From UBA6168 sp041392505 (GTDB taxonomy: Bacteria > Bacteroidota > Bacteroidia > Chitinophagales > Saprospiraceae): DNA of 64,000 bases. Position 1 is the first letter of the stretch; each line of letters begins with the position of its first letter. Location of the stretch: the NCBI GenBank assembly GCA_041392505.1, contig JAWKLX010000018.1, forward strand, positions 62,001-126,000, given 5' to 3'. The notes under the pieces were generated by a model. The model ran no database searches. It saw only the letters and a program-made list of their open reading frames with translations, and was not told the DNA's origin. The position numbers and the translations under genes are program-made. Positions 45,291-54,734 of this stretch are shown in pieces.

Positions 45291-46592
45291 ATGCGAAAAT
45301 CCAAAGAAAAAATCTTCACCGCCTACCAGGCTTTTATGGTTGCCATCCTGGCGATCCTCCAATTTACCATCGTCCTCGATTTCATGGTTCTGTCGCCGCT
45401 GAGCGCCATCTTGCTCGACGAGATGAACATCACTACGGCACAATTTGGGTTGGTTGTTTCGGCGTATGCCTTTAGTGCGGGGGCATCGGGGCTACTGGCG
45501 GCTGGCTTTGCTGACCGCTTCGACCGGAAGAAGCTACTGCTGTTTTTTTATACTGGATTTATCATTGGCACTTTCCTGTGCGGCATTGCGCCGAGCTACC
45601 ATTTGTTGTTGGCGGCCCGTGTGGTCACCGGCATTTTTGGTGGGGTGATCGGAGCCGTGAGTTTTGCCATCATCACTGATTTGTTTGAGCTAAAAATCCG
45701 GGGACGCGTGATGGGTTTCGTACAGATGGCCTTCGCCACCAGCCAAGTTTTGGGGATTCCCATCGGACTTTACCTCGCCAATTTGTGGAACTGGCACGCA
45801 CCTTTTCTGCTCATTGTTGGGGTAAGTATTTTTGTCTACGCTGCCATTTTCATCAAAATGAAACCAGTTAATGCACATTTGGCGCTGCAAACGAACCACT
45901 CGCCGTTCCGGCATTTGACGAAAACCATTTCTCAGAAACGTTACCTCAAAGGCTTTGGTGCTACTACTTTATTGGCCACGGGCGGCTTCATGCTCATGCC
46001 ATTTGGTGCAGCCTTTGCCGTCAACAATCTTGGTATTACCATGGAAGAACTGCCTTTGATCTACGTAGCGACTGGTGTTGCGTCCATGATCGGTGGCCCG
46101 TTTATCGGCAAGCTGACGGATAAGATAGGCAAGATGAACATGTTCGTTATCGGGTCGGTGCTTTCCATGGTGTTGGTATTGTATTACACCCATTTGGGCG
46201 TTACCCCGTTGTGGTTTTTGATCATTGTCAATGCGGTCCTATTCCTCGGCATCACCGCCCGCATGATCTCTTCCTCGGCCCTGACGACCGCCGTGCCGGA
46301 GCCCGCCGACCGGGGCGCATTTATGGGTGTCAATTCTTCCGTGGCACAAATCGCAGGTGGCATCGCTTCCGCTTTGGCGGGCATGATCGTTTTCCAAACA
46401 GAGACCGGGCACATTGAGCGCTACCCCGTCCTTGGCTACATCGTGGCGGTAACCATGATTATCACCATGTGGATGATGCACCTTATCAATCAAGATATTA
46501 TACAACGACAAAAAGAGGAGGCGACTACGCAATTGTCAGTGGAAGGGGAAGAAGTTCTAGGAGGAGTGGAGGAAAAATCGGCAGCCCTGTAG
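45291..46592 (+). CDS. MFS transporter (drug/sugar exporter type)
   Basis: 433 residues with twelve predicted membrane helices. The loop between helices 2 and 3 carries the MFS motif as GFADRFDRKKLLLFF, and the equivalent loop in the second half is GKLTDKIGKMNMF. The N-terminal half resembles the arabinose efflux (AraJ/YdhP) branch (FMVLSPLSAILLDEMNITTAQFGLVVSAYAFSAGASGL). It exports a small molecule with proton exchange; the substrate is unknown. A C-terminal cytoplasmic tail of about 30 charged residues (QRQKEEATTQLSVEGEEVLG) is unusual but simple. It stands alone, convergent with the next gene. Confidence 0.92.
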   Translation: MRKSKEKIFTAYQAFMVAILAILQFTIVLDFMVLSPLSAILLDEMNITTAQFGLVVSAYAFSAGASGLLAAGFADRFDRKKLLLFFYTGFIIGTFLCGIAPSYHLLLAARVVTGIFGGVIGAVSFAIITDLFELKIRGRVMGFVQMAFATSQVLGIPIGLYLANLWNWHAPFLLIVGVSIFVYAAIFIKMKPVNAHLALQTNHSPFRHLTKTISQKRYLKGFGATTLLATGGFMLMPFGAAFAVNNLGITMEELPLIYVATGVASMIGGPFIGKLTDKIGKMNMFVIGSVLSMVLVLYYTHLGVTPLWFLIIVNAVLFLGITARMISSSALTTAVPEPADRGAFMGVNSSVAQIAGGIASALAGMIVFQTETGHIERYPVLGYIVAVTMIITMWMMHLINQDIIQRQKEEATTQLSVEGEEVLGGVEEKSAAL

Positions 46593-46630
46593 AGTAGCTA
46601 CCAGATATTGGGAAAACGATCTGATTCTGC

Positions 46631-48111
46631 CTACCCAACCAATACCTTTTCACCCTGCTTTGATAACCGTTCCATGCCCCGCTCCACCCAAATCGCATAT
46701 TCTTCATATTGGGCATTTCCTTCTAACAGCAATTGAAGTGATTGGAACGCTGCCAGTTTATCGTTGCGGTTCCCGATGATGTTTTTGAGTGCCGCTAATA
46801 TTTCCCATAAAACACTGTCTTTCAAACCCCTGTTTTCGAGGAAATAAGTCGTCGGGTTGAGGAAATGGCTGGCCAGTTTGAGGTTGCCCATTTCATAAAA
46901 AACAATGACCCGAAACACCATGGCGCTTGCCTGTGTGTAAACCCCAACCGCTTTGCCCGCTACCTTTTCCTTTAGCTCGGTATTGTCCTTTGCTTCCAAA
47001 CAGGTGTTGAGCCAGTCGAGAGCGCTATCCAATTTGTTTTTGAGAAAAAAGGAAATGGCCATGTTGTAGGAAATGCCCAACGACCGCTCGAAAGGGATAA
47101 AAATGCCGTACTTGTCCAGCATCCGTTTGACCATTGGCGCCAGCAAAATGATTTTCCCATATTCTTTTAAATGGAAAAAAAGAATGATTTCCTGCCCGGT
47201 GATGGTACTTTGTTTTTGGGCCGCCGCATAAAAATTTTTGGGCTTTATTTGTTTCGCCTCCTCCAATTTTTGTTTGGCCTTTTCAAAATCACCGATCCTG
47301 ATGCAAGCATTGAGGTAGTTGATGAGCGTGCCCAAATACCGCGGCAGGTTTTCCACCAACATCGTCCGCTCCTGCTCGAAGTGCTCCATTAATTTCTTGG
47401 AGGCAAGCCATGCGTTCGGGTAATCCTTTTTCGCATTGAAGCCCAATTGTTCCAGCAAATAAAAATACGCCTTGCCTTCAAAAGAATGGATGTCCTGAAT
47501 ACTACGCTCTGCTGTTTCGGACAACGGAAAAGCCCCTTGAGACAATTTGCCCACCCTCCTTTTTGAAAAATAGGACTCGTACGTATTCAAGAGCTCAAAT
47601 TCTTCCGTTATCAACTCGATCCTTTCATTGCAGGCTGCCTGTTCGGTTTGCAGGAGCTGTACCACATCCTTGGTTTTATATTGCCGGATAATCCGCCGTT
47701 GCAACAATGAAATTTCCAGAAACTGAAAATGGAGCTGGTTGTCCACCGCTATCTTTTTGGCTTTTTCGATCCGGGCAAGCCCTTGTTTCAGTAGCCCCCG
47801 GTCCATGAGGGTCTGAATTTCGTCAATCATTTGCGACAGCTCGCCCCTGACCGTTTTGACCGAACCGTGGGTCAGGCTTTCCAAAATCTGGTTGTAGAGT
47901 TGGGTTTTTAGACTGGGCAAGGTGGAGGCAGGAAATTGCTTAGCAGCCTGTTTTTTATAATCCTTGATCTGCCCCGCAGTTCTTGGCTGATCAATTGGAA
48001 CAGGGCCACTTTGTTGGAATCCTTGCCATTGAGGTGTTGGCGGGCATACTTGACATATTGGCTTTTTTCCTTGGCGGAAAGGGATCGGATGAGGTTCAGA
48101 AGGCTGTCCAT
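46631..48111 (-). CDS. Uncharacterised helical (TPR-like) protein, one frameshift
   Basis: The N-terminal frame (from 48111, MDSLLNLIRSLSAKEKSQYV) and the following frame overlap near 47960. Adding one G to the GGGG run there restores a continuous reading of about 493 residues with ELRGQIKDYKKQAAKQF across the join. The protein is all-helical and cytoplasmic, with repeat-like helix pairs (LLKQGLARIEKAKKIAVDNQL, YLNACIRIGDFEKAKQKLEEA, SALDWLNTCLEAKDNTEL) that resemble degenerate TPRs. Proteins of this size starting with an LLxLIRSLSAxEK helix occur in other Bacteroidota, but their role is unknown. The frame break is probably a sequence error. Confidence 0.75.
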
Positions 48112-48332
48112 ACAGAAAGATTGTCGGTATTTGGTTGTTGTCCTGCGGTCAGGATATTAATGTAAAACAAAAATCGGTACAGCCTTAAAGAGTTGGGAAT
48201 TAGCAGATTGCACAAAATTTATTGGCTTGTAGAATAAAAAAACAAACTTTCTTTAAAGTCAAAAAATTTAGTGCGGATGAAAAATGTCTGCATCTTTGTC
48301 TCATCAAAACAAACAGATAAAAAATTCAAAAC

Positions 48333-48827
48333 ATGAAGCCAATTTTCTCATCCTTTCTTTTTTCTGTTTTACTCTTTTGTTCCTGCGGGGAAATGACTCT
48401 TGAACCAGGCCAGGCCGTGGTAAATGTCCAAGACACCAAGGACGCCAAGATCATTTCTTCCACCAACAAATTGGCCAACCTAATCCCGGATGACGGCCAG
48501 TCGCTCATCATCATTGAAGACGTGGACACCGCCTTGTACGTTGTCGCCAACGGGGACACATTGGGCGTTTGTGATGCCGTGTACCACGACCCGTCCGTTC
48601 CTTGGGGTGACGGCAAAAATGTGATCGTGGTGAAAGACAACATGGCCTATTGTTTCACCGTCACCATCAACAAAGATGGAAAGGAAAGCCTCACCTCGGT
48701 CGCCCTGCCCATCGATGGAAAAGCAACGGTCAACGATCTGCCCAACAACCAATGCGGTGTGCGGAACATGGGCTTCGATGATGGCAGTACCCACGAATTC
48801 GATTTCGGTGGAGGCCTGATCGAGTAA
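48333..48827 (+). CDS. Lipoprotein, unknown function
   Basis: 164 residues. The lipobox FCSC gives the lipidated cysteine at residue 18, followed by GEMTLEPG. Mature sequence is beta-rich (QSLIIIEDVDTALYVVANGD, NVIVVKDNMAYCFTVTINKDG) with three more cysteines (VCDAVYH, AYCFT, NQCGVRN). No family is recognised. It stands alone between a convergent-divergent pair and is followed by a gene-free region of over 600 bp. Confidence 0.75.
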   Translation: MKPIFSSFLFSVLLFCSCGEMTLEPGQAVVNVQDTKDAKIISSTNKLANLIPDDGQSLIIIEDVDTALYVVANGDTLGVCDAVYHDPSVPWGDGKNVIVVKDNMAYCFTVTINKDGKESLTSVALPIDGKATVNDLPNNQCGVRNMGFDDGSTHEFDFGGGLIE

Positions 48828-49453
48828 CTTCTTAACGCTAAGTTGGAACCCCAGAAAATTGAGCGGTCAGGCAGCCGCAGGGTAATTGGCATGCCTGAAT
48901 GAAACATGGAAACCCATTCGAATTGAATTTTCCCGCAGCGTACGCCAAGTTTTCAACGCCAACTCTGCGCTACTCAGCGCAAAACTTAGCGAACACAGCG
49001 GGAAACCTGATCGGAAACATTAGCTTATTTAAATCCTGAAATAACCAAAACACCCAAATTGAAAACAAGACCACCCTCCGCCCTCTAATCAAGAATCATG
49101 ATTCCTTTTTACCGAATTTGACGACCAGACGATTTCCCACCACAACCCACCACCACACATCGGATACATCCAATTTAACTGAACTATTTTTCTGAGAGAT
49201 GAGAGCAAAGTGATGAGTGATAGGAGACGAGTTATGAGTGCCCATGTGCATTCTGAATTCAGCTCTCTTCACTTAGCACTCGACTCTCTGCATTCTCCTT
49301 AACCATTCAAAATTTTCAAACATGTATTCGAACCATTTTAACCTTCAGCCAAAAAATCAGGGCGGCGTTTCAGCGGCCCACTGTCAGCCTACTTCACCAA
49401 ACTGCGGAATCGCTGCCAGCTTATTCAACCCATTTTCTAAAAACCTTTTTACC
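48828..49453. other. Gene-free region with inverted and short direct repeats
   Basis: Contains CGCTAAGTT (48837-48845) mirrored by AACTTAGCG (near 48984), and GAGTGATAGGAGACGAGTTATG-like purine-rich repeats around 49195-49245 partly mirrored by a pyrimidine-rich stretch to about 49300. An in-frame ATG at 49322 would extend the protease but lacks a signal peptide, so I treat 49322-49453 as leader. No RNA gene recognised. Confidence 0.5.
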
Positions 49454-52400
49454 ATGAAATCAGTCAACACTTTTTCCATCATCACCCTGTTTTTACTCAC
49501 CTTTTTGTTCATTTCAAATTTTCAGGCTTCGGCACAAGTACGGGAGCCGTTGAAAAACAACCCGGCCCGAACCGCTGCGCAAGATGTCCAGATCATTTCC
49601 CCTTTTGCGGTGTCAGCCGCCAAGAAGAACTTGTCATCCACAGTCAGCGATGCCACTCATTTGCAACTAAACGTTGACCAATTAGGGGCAGCGTTGAAAA
49701 GCCAACCAAGGGAATTCATTTTTGAAGTCCCCCAAAAGAACGGCAAGCCGTTGCAGGTGCTTTTGCAAAAACAAAACATCCTGTCTGCTGACTTCGCCGT
49801 AACCGACCAGAATGGAGTGGTGCAGCCTTTTACCCCCGGCGACTATTTCACTGGCTACGTGCTTGACCGTCAGTCTATTGACGAAACCAACATCGCCGCA
49901 TTGAGCATTGTCGACAATGAAGTGATGGCCATGATGAACGTGGACGGTAAGAACCTCGTGTTGGGTGCCATCAAAGATGGCCTCAAAAGCAAATCAACTG
50001 AATATGTCTTGTACGACGACCACGACCTGCAACTCGTCAACAGCTTTACTTGTGGCACTGATTCTAAAAAACACAATCTTGGCACTTCGCACATCGGCAA
50101 CTCATCGGTTGAAAAATCACTAAGTAGCAATAACATCGTTCGGGTACAATTCGAGGCAGACAACCAAATGTTCCTCGACTTTGGGAGCAGTATTGCCAAT
50201 GTGAGTAATTACATCACTGGGTTGTTCAACATGGTCGCTACGATTTATCACCATGAAGAAATCGTAACCCAAATTTCCCGAATCGTAGTGTGGAATGTGG
50301 CCGACCCTTACAACATCGTGGCTGGCACCAACAGCGGCGACGTGCTGAACGCCTTCAGAGCCAGAAAAAACACAGCGGGCATTACGGGCGACCTAGCCCA
50401 CCTATTATCCACGAAGCCACTTGGACACGGAGGCATCGCTTGGGTGGATGTGCTCTGTCATGGCGAAACTGGCGTGCGCACTGCTTACAGCAATATTTCC
50501 ACGACCTTCAATAACTTCCCATTGTACTCTTGGACGATTGACGTGGTCACCCACGAAATGGGGCACAACCTTGGTTCACCACACACCCACGATTGCGTGT
50601 GGGGCCCTGCCAACAACCAGACCCTTGACAATTGTTTTGCTCCTTCTGGCGGTTGCGCCCCCGGCCCAGCCCCCGTCAATGGTGGAACGATCATGAGCTA
50701 TTGCCACCTGACAGCGGCAGGTAAAAATTTCAACCTAGGTTTTGGAAACGAGCCAGGCGACCTGATCCGCAGCCGGGTGAACGGAGCGGCCTGCCTAAGC
50801 AAAGCTATGCTCGACTGCGATAGTGCAACACCTATTAATTGTGGTGAAACAGTGAATGGCACTAATAAATTTGGTACAAACAACGTCACCACTTACGGTT
50901 GTAATTCTTGGAAAGAATCGGGAAAGGAAAAAGTGTACGTCCTGCAAACTACCGAACCGGGCACCATCACGGCCACCTTGTCAAATGAGACAGCCGACCT
51001 TGACATCATCATCTTGGATGCTTGCAGCGAAAGCAACTGTTTGGCCCAAGGTCTTACTTCCGTATCCGTACCCAATGCTTCGGCGGGCATGTATTTCATC
51101 GTAGTTGATGGGTACAACGGCGCCGAGGGCAATTTCACCTTGTCAGTCAATTGTAGCGGCTACTGTTTTACAACAGGTTTAACAAACTACGAATTCATCA
51201 ACCGGGTAGAGATCGGCAGCTTGGATAATATCTCAGGCAACAACTATGGCTACGGCGATTTTACCAACATGGGTCCGCAAGTTCAAAGAGGCGGTACTGC
51301 ACCTGTGACGTTGACACCGGGTTTCATCGGTGGCAGCTACAGCGAAGCATGGCGCATTTGGATTGACATCAACCAAGACCAAGATTTTGACGATGCGGGC
51401 GAATTGGTTTTCTCCGGCGGACCATCAGCGGCTGCCGTAAGTGGAACGATGAACATTCCATCTTCTGCCACGCTCGGTAAAACAAGGATGCGGGTAGCTA
51501 TGCGGTATTTCAGCGCCCCCAACGACTGTGGTACTTTCTCTGGCGAGGTAGAGGATTATACGGTTGAAATATTGCCTTACTGCCCATCTCATGGGACTAC
51601 TAAATACGAATACATCAACAAGGTGGAAATCAAAGATTTTACAAATGCCTCTGGCAATAACAATGGGTATGCGGATTTCACCTCCCTGCCAGCCATTGAT
51701 TTGATCAAAGGGGAAATTGCCCCCATCACATTGACTCCCGGCTTTAACGGTAGCGCCTATCCAGAAAAATGGTCGGTTTGGATCGACTACAACAATGACT
51801 TCTATTTCGATGACGTCAAAGAGCTGGTTTTCTCGACCACCGTTGGTGAAACGGGAGTCGTTGAGGGAGCCTTCCAAGTAGCTGCCGGTGCCCCGACCGT
51901 CGCAACCAGAATGCGGGTAGTTTTGTACTACGGCAGTTCCCCATCCGCTTGCAACGAACATTTTTATGGCGAAACCGAAGACTACCTCGTGAACTTGATC
52001 CCATTTTGCGCCTCATCCGGCAATACGAATTATGAATATATCCAAACAGTCGGTATCGGAAGCCTGCTGAACGACTCCGGAAATGACGGAGGTTACGCAG
52101 ATTACACGGACCTTTTCATGGAAGCTTCAGCAGGCGCTCCGACCGGATTGGTGTTGGTTCCCGGTTTCACCGGAGGTGAGTACAACGAATACTGGCGGGT
52201 ATGGATTGATTTCAACCAAGACCGGGTATTTGAAGCTGCCGAGCAGGTATTTCAGGCTGGCCCCAGCAGCGACTTGGTTTTTGGTTCTTTCATCATCCCC
52301 GAAGCAACTCAAACAGGCAAATACGGACTGCGGGTGGCCATGCGCTATGGCACTTACCCCAACCCTTGCGGCAACTTTGGCAGCGGCGAAGTAGAAGATT

Positions 52401-52738
52401 ACAAAATCCAAATCCAAGAAAGTGACGGTGGCGATTTAAGCGGAGACATCAATGACCGCAGCAATAGCCTGGATCTCAATGCCAACAATTCAGCAGTAGT
52501 AACAGACATCCGTCTTTTCCCTAACCCTGCCAAGACGTTGGTCACCATCCAATGGAACGAAGTGCAGCCAGTCTCTGGCCAGCTCATCAGCGCTACGGGC
52601 CAAACGTTGTTAACCTTCGGCCAAGACAATGTCCCGGCAAATTTGGATGTAACCAGCTATCCAAATGGACTTTATATGTTGCAAGTAATGACCGCAGACA
52701 AGGAAATGATAACGAAGCGGTTGGTGAAGGTGGATTAG
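49454..52738 (+). CDS. Secreted zinc metalloprotease with GEVED domains and T9SS sorting domain
   Basis: 1094 residues from the ATG at 49454 (MKSVNTFSIITLFLLTFLF), which begins a normal signal peptide. A propeptide-like region (about 60-210) precedes an M12-like catalytic domain with the zinc motif HEMGHNLGSPH (367-377) and a Met-turn candidate TIMSYCHL. A PPC-like beta domain follows (about 455-560), then three GEVED domains, each with YEFINRVEIG or similar, GNNNGYADFT and GEVEDYTVEILPYC. The C-terminal sorting domain is IRLFPNPAKTLVTIQW ... YPNGLYMLQVMTADKEM. It is probably a surface or secreted protease degrading protein or host-derived polymers. A strong terminator follows. Confidence 0.93.
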   Translation: MKSVNTFSIITLFLLTFLFISNFQASAQVREPLKNNPARTAAQDVQIISPFAVSAAKKNLSSTVSDATHLQLNVDQLGAALKSQPREFIFEVPQKNGKPLQVLLQKQNILSADFAVTDQNGVVQPFTPGDYFTGYVLDRQSIDETNIAALSIVDNEVMAMMNVDGKNLVLGAIKDGLKSKSTEYVLYDDHDLQLVNSFTCGTDSKKHNLGTSHIGNSSVEKSLSSNNIVRVQFEADNQMFLDFGSSIANVSNYITGLFNMVATIYHHEEIVTQISRIVVWNVADPYNIVAGTNSGDVLNAFRARKNTAGITGDLAHLLSTKPLGHGGIAWVDVLCHGETGVRTAYSNISTTFNNFPLYSWTIDVVTHEMGHNLGSPHTHDCVWGPANNQTLDNCFAPSGGCAPGPAPVNGGTIMSYCHLTAAGKNFNLGFGNEPGDLIRSRVNGAACLSKAMLDCDSATPINCGETVNGTNKFGTNNVTTYGCNSWKESGKEKVYVLQTTEPGTITATLSNETADLDIIILDACSESNCLAQGLTSVSVPNASAGMYFIVVDGYNGAEGNFTLSVNCSGYCFTTGLTNYEFINRVEIGSLDNISGNNYGYGDFTNMGPQVQRGGTAPVTLTPGFIGGSYSEAWRIWIDINQDQDFDDAGELVFSGGPSAAAVSGTMNIPSSATLGKTRMRVAMRYFSAPNDCGTFSGEVEDYTVEILPYCPSHGTTKYEYINKVEIKDFTNASGNNNGYADFTSLPAIDLIKGEIAPITLTPGFNGSAYPEKWSVWIDYNNDFYFDDVKELVFSTTVGETGVVEGAFQVAAGAPTVATRMRVVLYYGSSPSACNEHFYGETEDYLVNLIPFCASSGNTNYEYIQTVGIGSLLNDSGNDGGYADYTDLFMEASAGAPTGLVLVPGFTGGEYNEYWRVWIDFNQDRVFEAAEQVFQAGPSSDLVFGSFIIPEATQTGKYGLRVAMRYGTYPNPCGNFGSGEVEDYKIQIQESDGGDLSGDINDRSNSLDLNANNSAVVTDIRLFPNPAKTLVTIQWNEVQPVSGQLISATGQTLLTFGQDNVPANLDVTSYPNGLYMLQVMTADKEMITKRLVKVD

Positions 52739-52767
52739 CATTTTATTTTCCCGACCCCGGAAACCCG

Positions 52768-52799
52768 CCCCGCAGCTTTGCTGCGGGGTATTTTTTTTT
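52768..52799. terminator. Strong intrinsic terminator
   Basis: CCCCGCAGC-TTT-GCTGCGGGG followed by TA and nine T. It ends the metalloprotease transcript. For the convergent minus-strand gene it lies just past the stop codon, but without a matching T-tract on that strand. Confidence 0.92.
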
Positions 52800-52801
52800 G
52801 C

Positions 52802-53221
52802 TCAAATCACCTGCTCCTTAATAAACCCCAAATACCCCCTCGGCCCTGCTTCTTTCCGCCATAGCTGCGCCGATTTGAGCAAGCGGCTGAAGCACATGGT
52901 ATAAAATGCAGCCAAGGAAGAAATGGGTATCCCCGCCGGGGCACAATTAGGGTTGTTGATAAAAGGGGCATCTTCCCCGGTTTCTTCCCGTTCCTCAATT
53001 ACGTTGAGCAGTTCATCGATCAATGCCTGCCGCCGTTCGGAAGAGGTCTCAGGTTCTTCGGGTGATTTGCCCTGACTTATTTGTTTGTAGTAATCTTTCA
53101 GTTTTTCGTAAGCAAATTCCACATCCTTGTCATTCAAAGAGCGGAATTCTTCCCACAGCTCGAGTACCGTGGTTTCGACGCTGTAGAGGAAGGGGAGGAA
53201 ATAGTCTGGTGGCTGAGTCAT
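52802..53221 (-). CDS. Hypothetical helical protein, 139 aa
   Basis: 139 residues, cytoplasmic and mostly helical: SVETTVLELWEEFRSLNDKDVEFAYEKLKDYYKQ, a disordered acidic middle (SPEEPETSSERRQ), the helix ALIDELLNVIEEREETG, and a conserved-looking end (YTMCFSRLLKSAQLWRKEAGPRGYLGFIKEQV). The family is not recognised, and nothing around it suggests a role. Its start codon is 33 bp from the proximal end of family A copy 3, which therefore forms its upstream region. Confidence 0.75.
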   Translation of the reverse strand: MTQPPDYFLPFLYSVETTVLELWEEFRSLNDKDVEFAYEKLKDYYKQISQGKSPEEPETSSERRQALIDELLNVIEEREETGEDAPFINNPNCAPAGIPISSLAAFYTMCFSRLLKSAQLWRKEAGPRGYLGFIKEQVI

Positions 53222-53253
53222 AATTGAAATTTGTTAAGTTGTTACAATCTGAA

Positions 53254-53506
53254 TACCGTGTAATTTAAATTTGCTTTAATTTTTCCCCTGCAAGTGGGCC
53301 GGTCGATTCACCTCGCCTTGAGGCATGAGACTGCTCGGCCCAACGGGATTAAGGGGCGGCGTCGTCCTGATGCATCGGGACGACGCCGCCCCTTAAAATC
53401 CCTTGAGGAGCACCCCGAAGCAAGTTCGGAGCACGCTGTCCGGGCGTTGCCAAAAGAGCGACTTTTCCTGCTCCGCATTTTTTAAACATACTTAAATTAC
53501 ACGGTA
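53254..53506 (-). mobile_element. Family A hairpin element, copy 3 (complete reference copy)
   Basis: Perfect 15-bp terminal inverted repeats TACCGTGTAATTTAA (53254-53268) and TTAAATTACACGGTA (53492-53506). CTGAA occurs on both sides (53249-53253 and 53507-53511) as a 5-bp target duplication. The 253-bp interior has no coding capacity and holds a central hairpin (53345-53402) with GATGCATC near its tip, the small CCCCGAA hairpin, and GGGCGTTGCC. The uninterrupted IS110 target CCTG-CT-CCGCA is at 53467-53477, with core CT at 53471-53472. It is oriented so that its proximal end faces the minus-strand gene starting at 53221. Confidence 0.92.
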
Positions 53507-53598
53507 CTGAATGACCAATTAGGCCGCAAAATATTCAATTATCATCAAAACTGCCCCGGTTTCCTCTTCAACAAGGCAGTCGTAAATCAACTTTTTTC

Positions 53599-53652
53599 AA
53601 AATAAAAGCGCTTGCCGGGGTTACGTGATTTCCCGCCAAGCGCTTTATTTTT
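53599..53652. terminator. Bidirectional hairpin terminator
   Basis: AAAATAAAAGCGCTTGCCGGG pairs with CCCGCCAAGCGCTTTATTTTT (one bulge) around TTACGTGATTT. It sits 28 bp after the stop of the 49-aa minus-strand gene. Confidence 0.85.
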
Positions 53653-53679
53653 AATCAATTATTCGGAATCGGAAAAGTG

Positions 53680-53829
53680 TCAGGACTCAACCACCTCGTA
53701 CAGCCCACTTTTCACCCGTTCTTCAAAATCCTCCCGTGCCACTGGCATTTTTCGGTTGAGGCTAATGATCCGGATGGTAATCCGTTGCGGTGTCTCACTA
53801 ATCACTTTTACTTTGATAGTTCTTTCCAT
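53680..53829 (-). CDS. Small basic protein, 49 aa
   Basis: An ATG frame of 49 codons: MERTIKVKVISETPQRITIR, then IISLNRKMPVAREDFEERVK and SGLYEVVES. The pattern is two or three beta strands and a helix, soluble, no signal peptide. A clean terminator follows and another small gene precedes it by 53 bp on the same strand, which supports a real two-gene unit. No family recognised. Confidence 0.6.
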   Translation of the reverse strand: MERTIKVKVISETPQRITIRIISLNRKMPVAREDFEERVKSGLYEVVES

Positions 53830-53882
53830 GGTGAATTGGCTTATTACTATTATTGGTAATTATTGCATTTAAAGTAGTTGAA

Positions 53883-54086
53883 CTAAGAAACGCTGGCCTC
53901 GACAAAATTTTTGCCGTTCCATTTGCCCAACCAGATCACTTCCTTTCCCACATCTTGGTAATGTTTGTAAGTGGAGATGGCCGCATCTTTTTCTCTTCGG
54001 AACATCGTGATGTTGTTTGGATGATTTTTTATAGTGAAATAATACATGCCTTCACTATAATCAAATCCTTTGCTACTTCGTCTCAT
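53883..54086 (-). CDS. Small protein, 67 aa
   Basis: 67 residues starting MRRSSKGFDYSEGMYYFTIK. Compact and basic with FRREKDAAISTYKHYQDVGK (helix) and EVIWLGKWNGKNFVEASV (strand pair with two tryptophans). The helix plus WLGKWNGKxFVE ending is protein-like and unlikely in random sequence. No signal peptide or named family. It is first in the two-gene unit with the 49-aa gene. Confidence 0.65.
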   Translation of the reverse strand: MRRSSKGFDYSEGMYYFTIKNHPNNITMFRREKDAAISTYKHYQDVGKEVIWLGKWNGKNFVEASVS

Positions 54087-54734
54087 AATAATTAAATTTT
54101 AAGCTTAAAAATGAAATTTGAGTAAAGGCAGGGCAACATGCTCGCTACCTTATCTAAGGTTATTGGCGTCAAAATATATGCATCTTGGAAATTCGATTGG
54201 CGTTTTGAAAAAGGTCTGTTCTTTATTTAAAGAAGAAATAAAAAAACCTTGTGACGGGTTCCGGCCTTTTATCCAAGCCAAGTTGCAACGTTTACGATTA
54301 AGAAATCCATTGGATTAGGAAAAAGGAAATGTCGCTAAATTCAGATTGCGCCTCTCTTTGTACTTCTATAATATTTGGCTATACGCTGAAAAGAGTCTAA
54401 CTAAATATTTCTACCCATGTCTTTAAAAATGAATAATTTGCTCTTTTAACAAAGCAAATTATTGGGGGGAGACAAATTTGGAATCGAAAATCAAAGTTCT
54501 CCGCCTAAAGATGCTGAAACGGTTGTAATGATAATGATTCCTCTAAACATATAAAAACATTTCACGCCTTTTATCAGAATTCTTGCATTTAAAACCAATG
54601 GGGCAGCACGGCATTTTGCCAAAACCGTCTGCATCCATTTTCCCTTAAAAATTAGCTCTATTTCCTCAAATTGTTGGAGAACTGGGCTATGTACAAACGC
54701 AAAAATGAAAATTGTTGATGGTTGGAAAAGCGCT
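54087..54734. other. Gene-free AT-rich region, 648 bp
   Basis: Short open frames here (for example 54118-54318 on the plus strand) have poor composition and no leader. No member of repeat families A or B and no strong hairpin was seen. It should contain the promoter of the two small genes to the left and the 3' end region of the HTH regulator gene to the right. Confidence 0.45.

Noticed and set aside
49322..49453. Longer N-terminus for the metalloprotease
   Set aside because: The extension has no signal peptide and would bury the clear signal peptide beginning at 49454.
53294..53485. Open frame of 63 codons within family A copy 3
   Set aside because: It lies inside the non-coding mobile element and is not kept in the other copies.
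54118..54318. Plus-strand frame of 66 codons
   Set aside because: No leader or protein-like pattern, and it is isolated in an AT-rich gene-free region.
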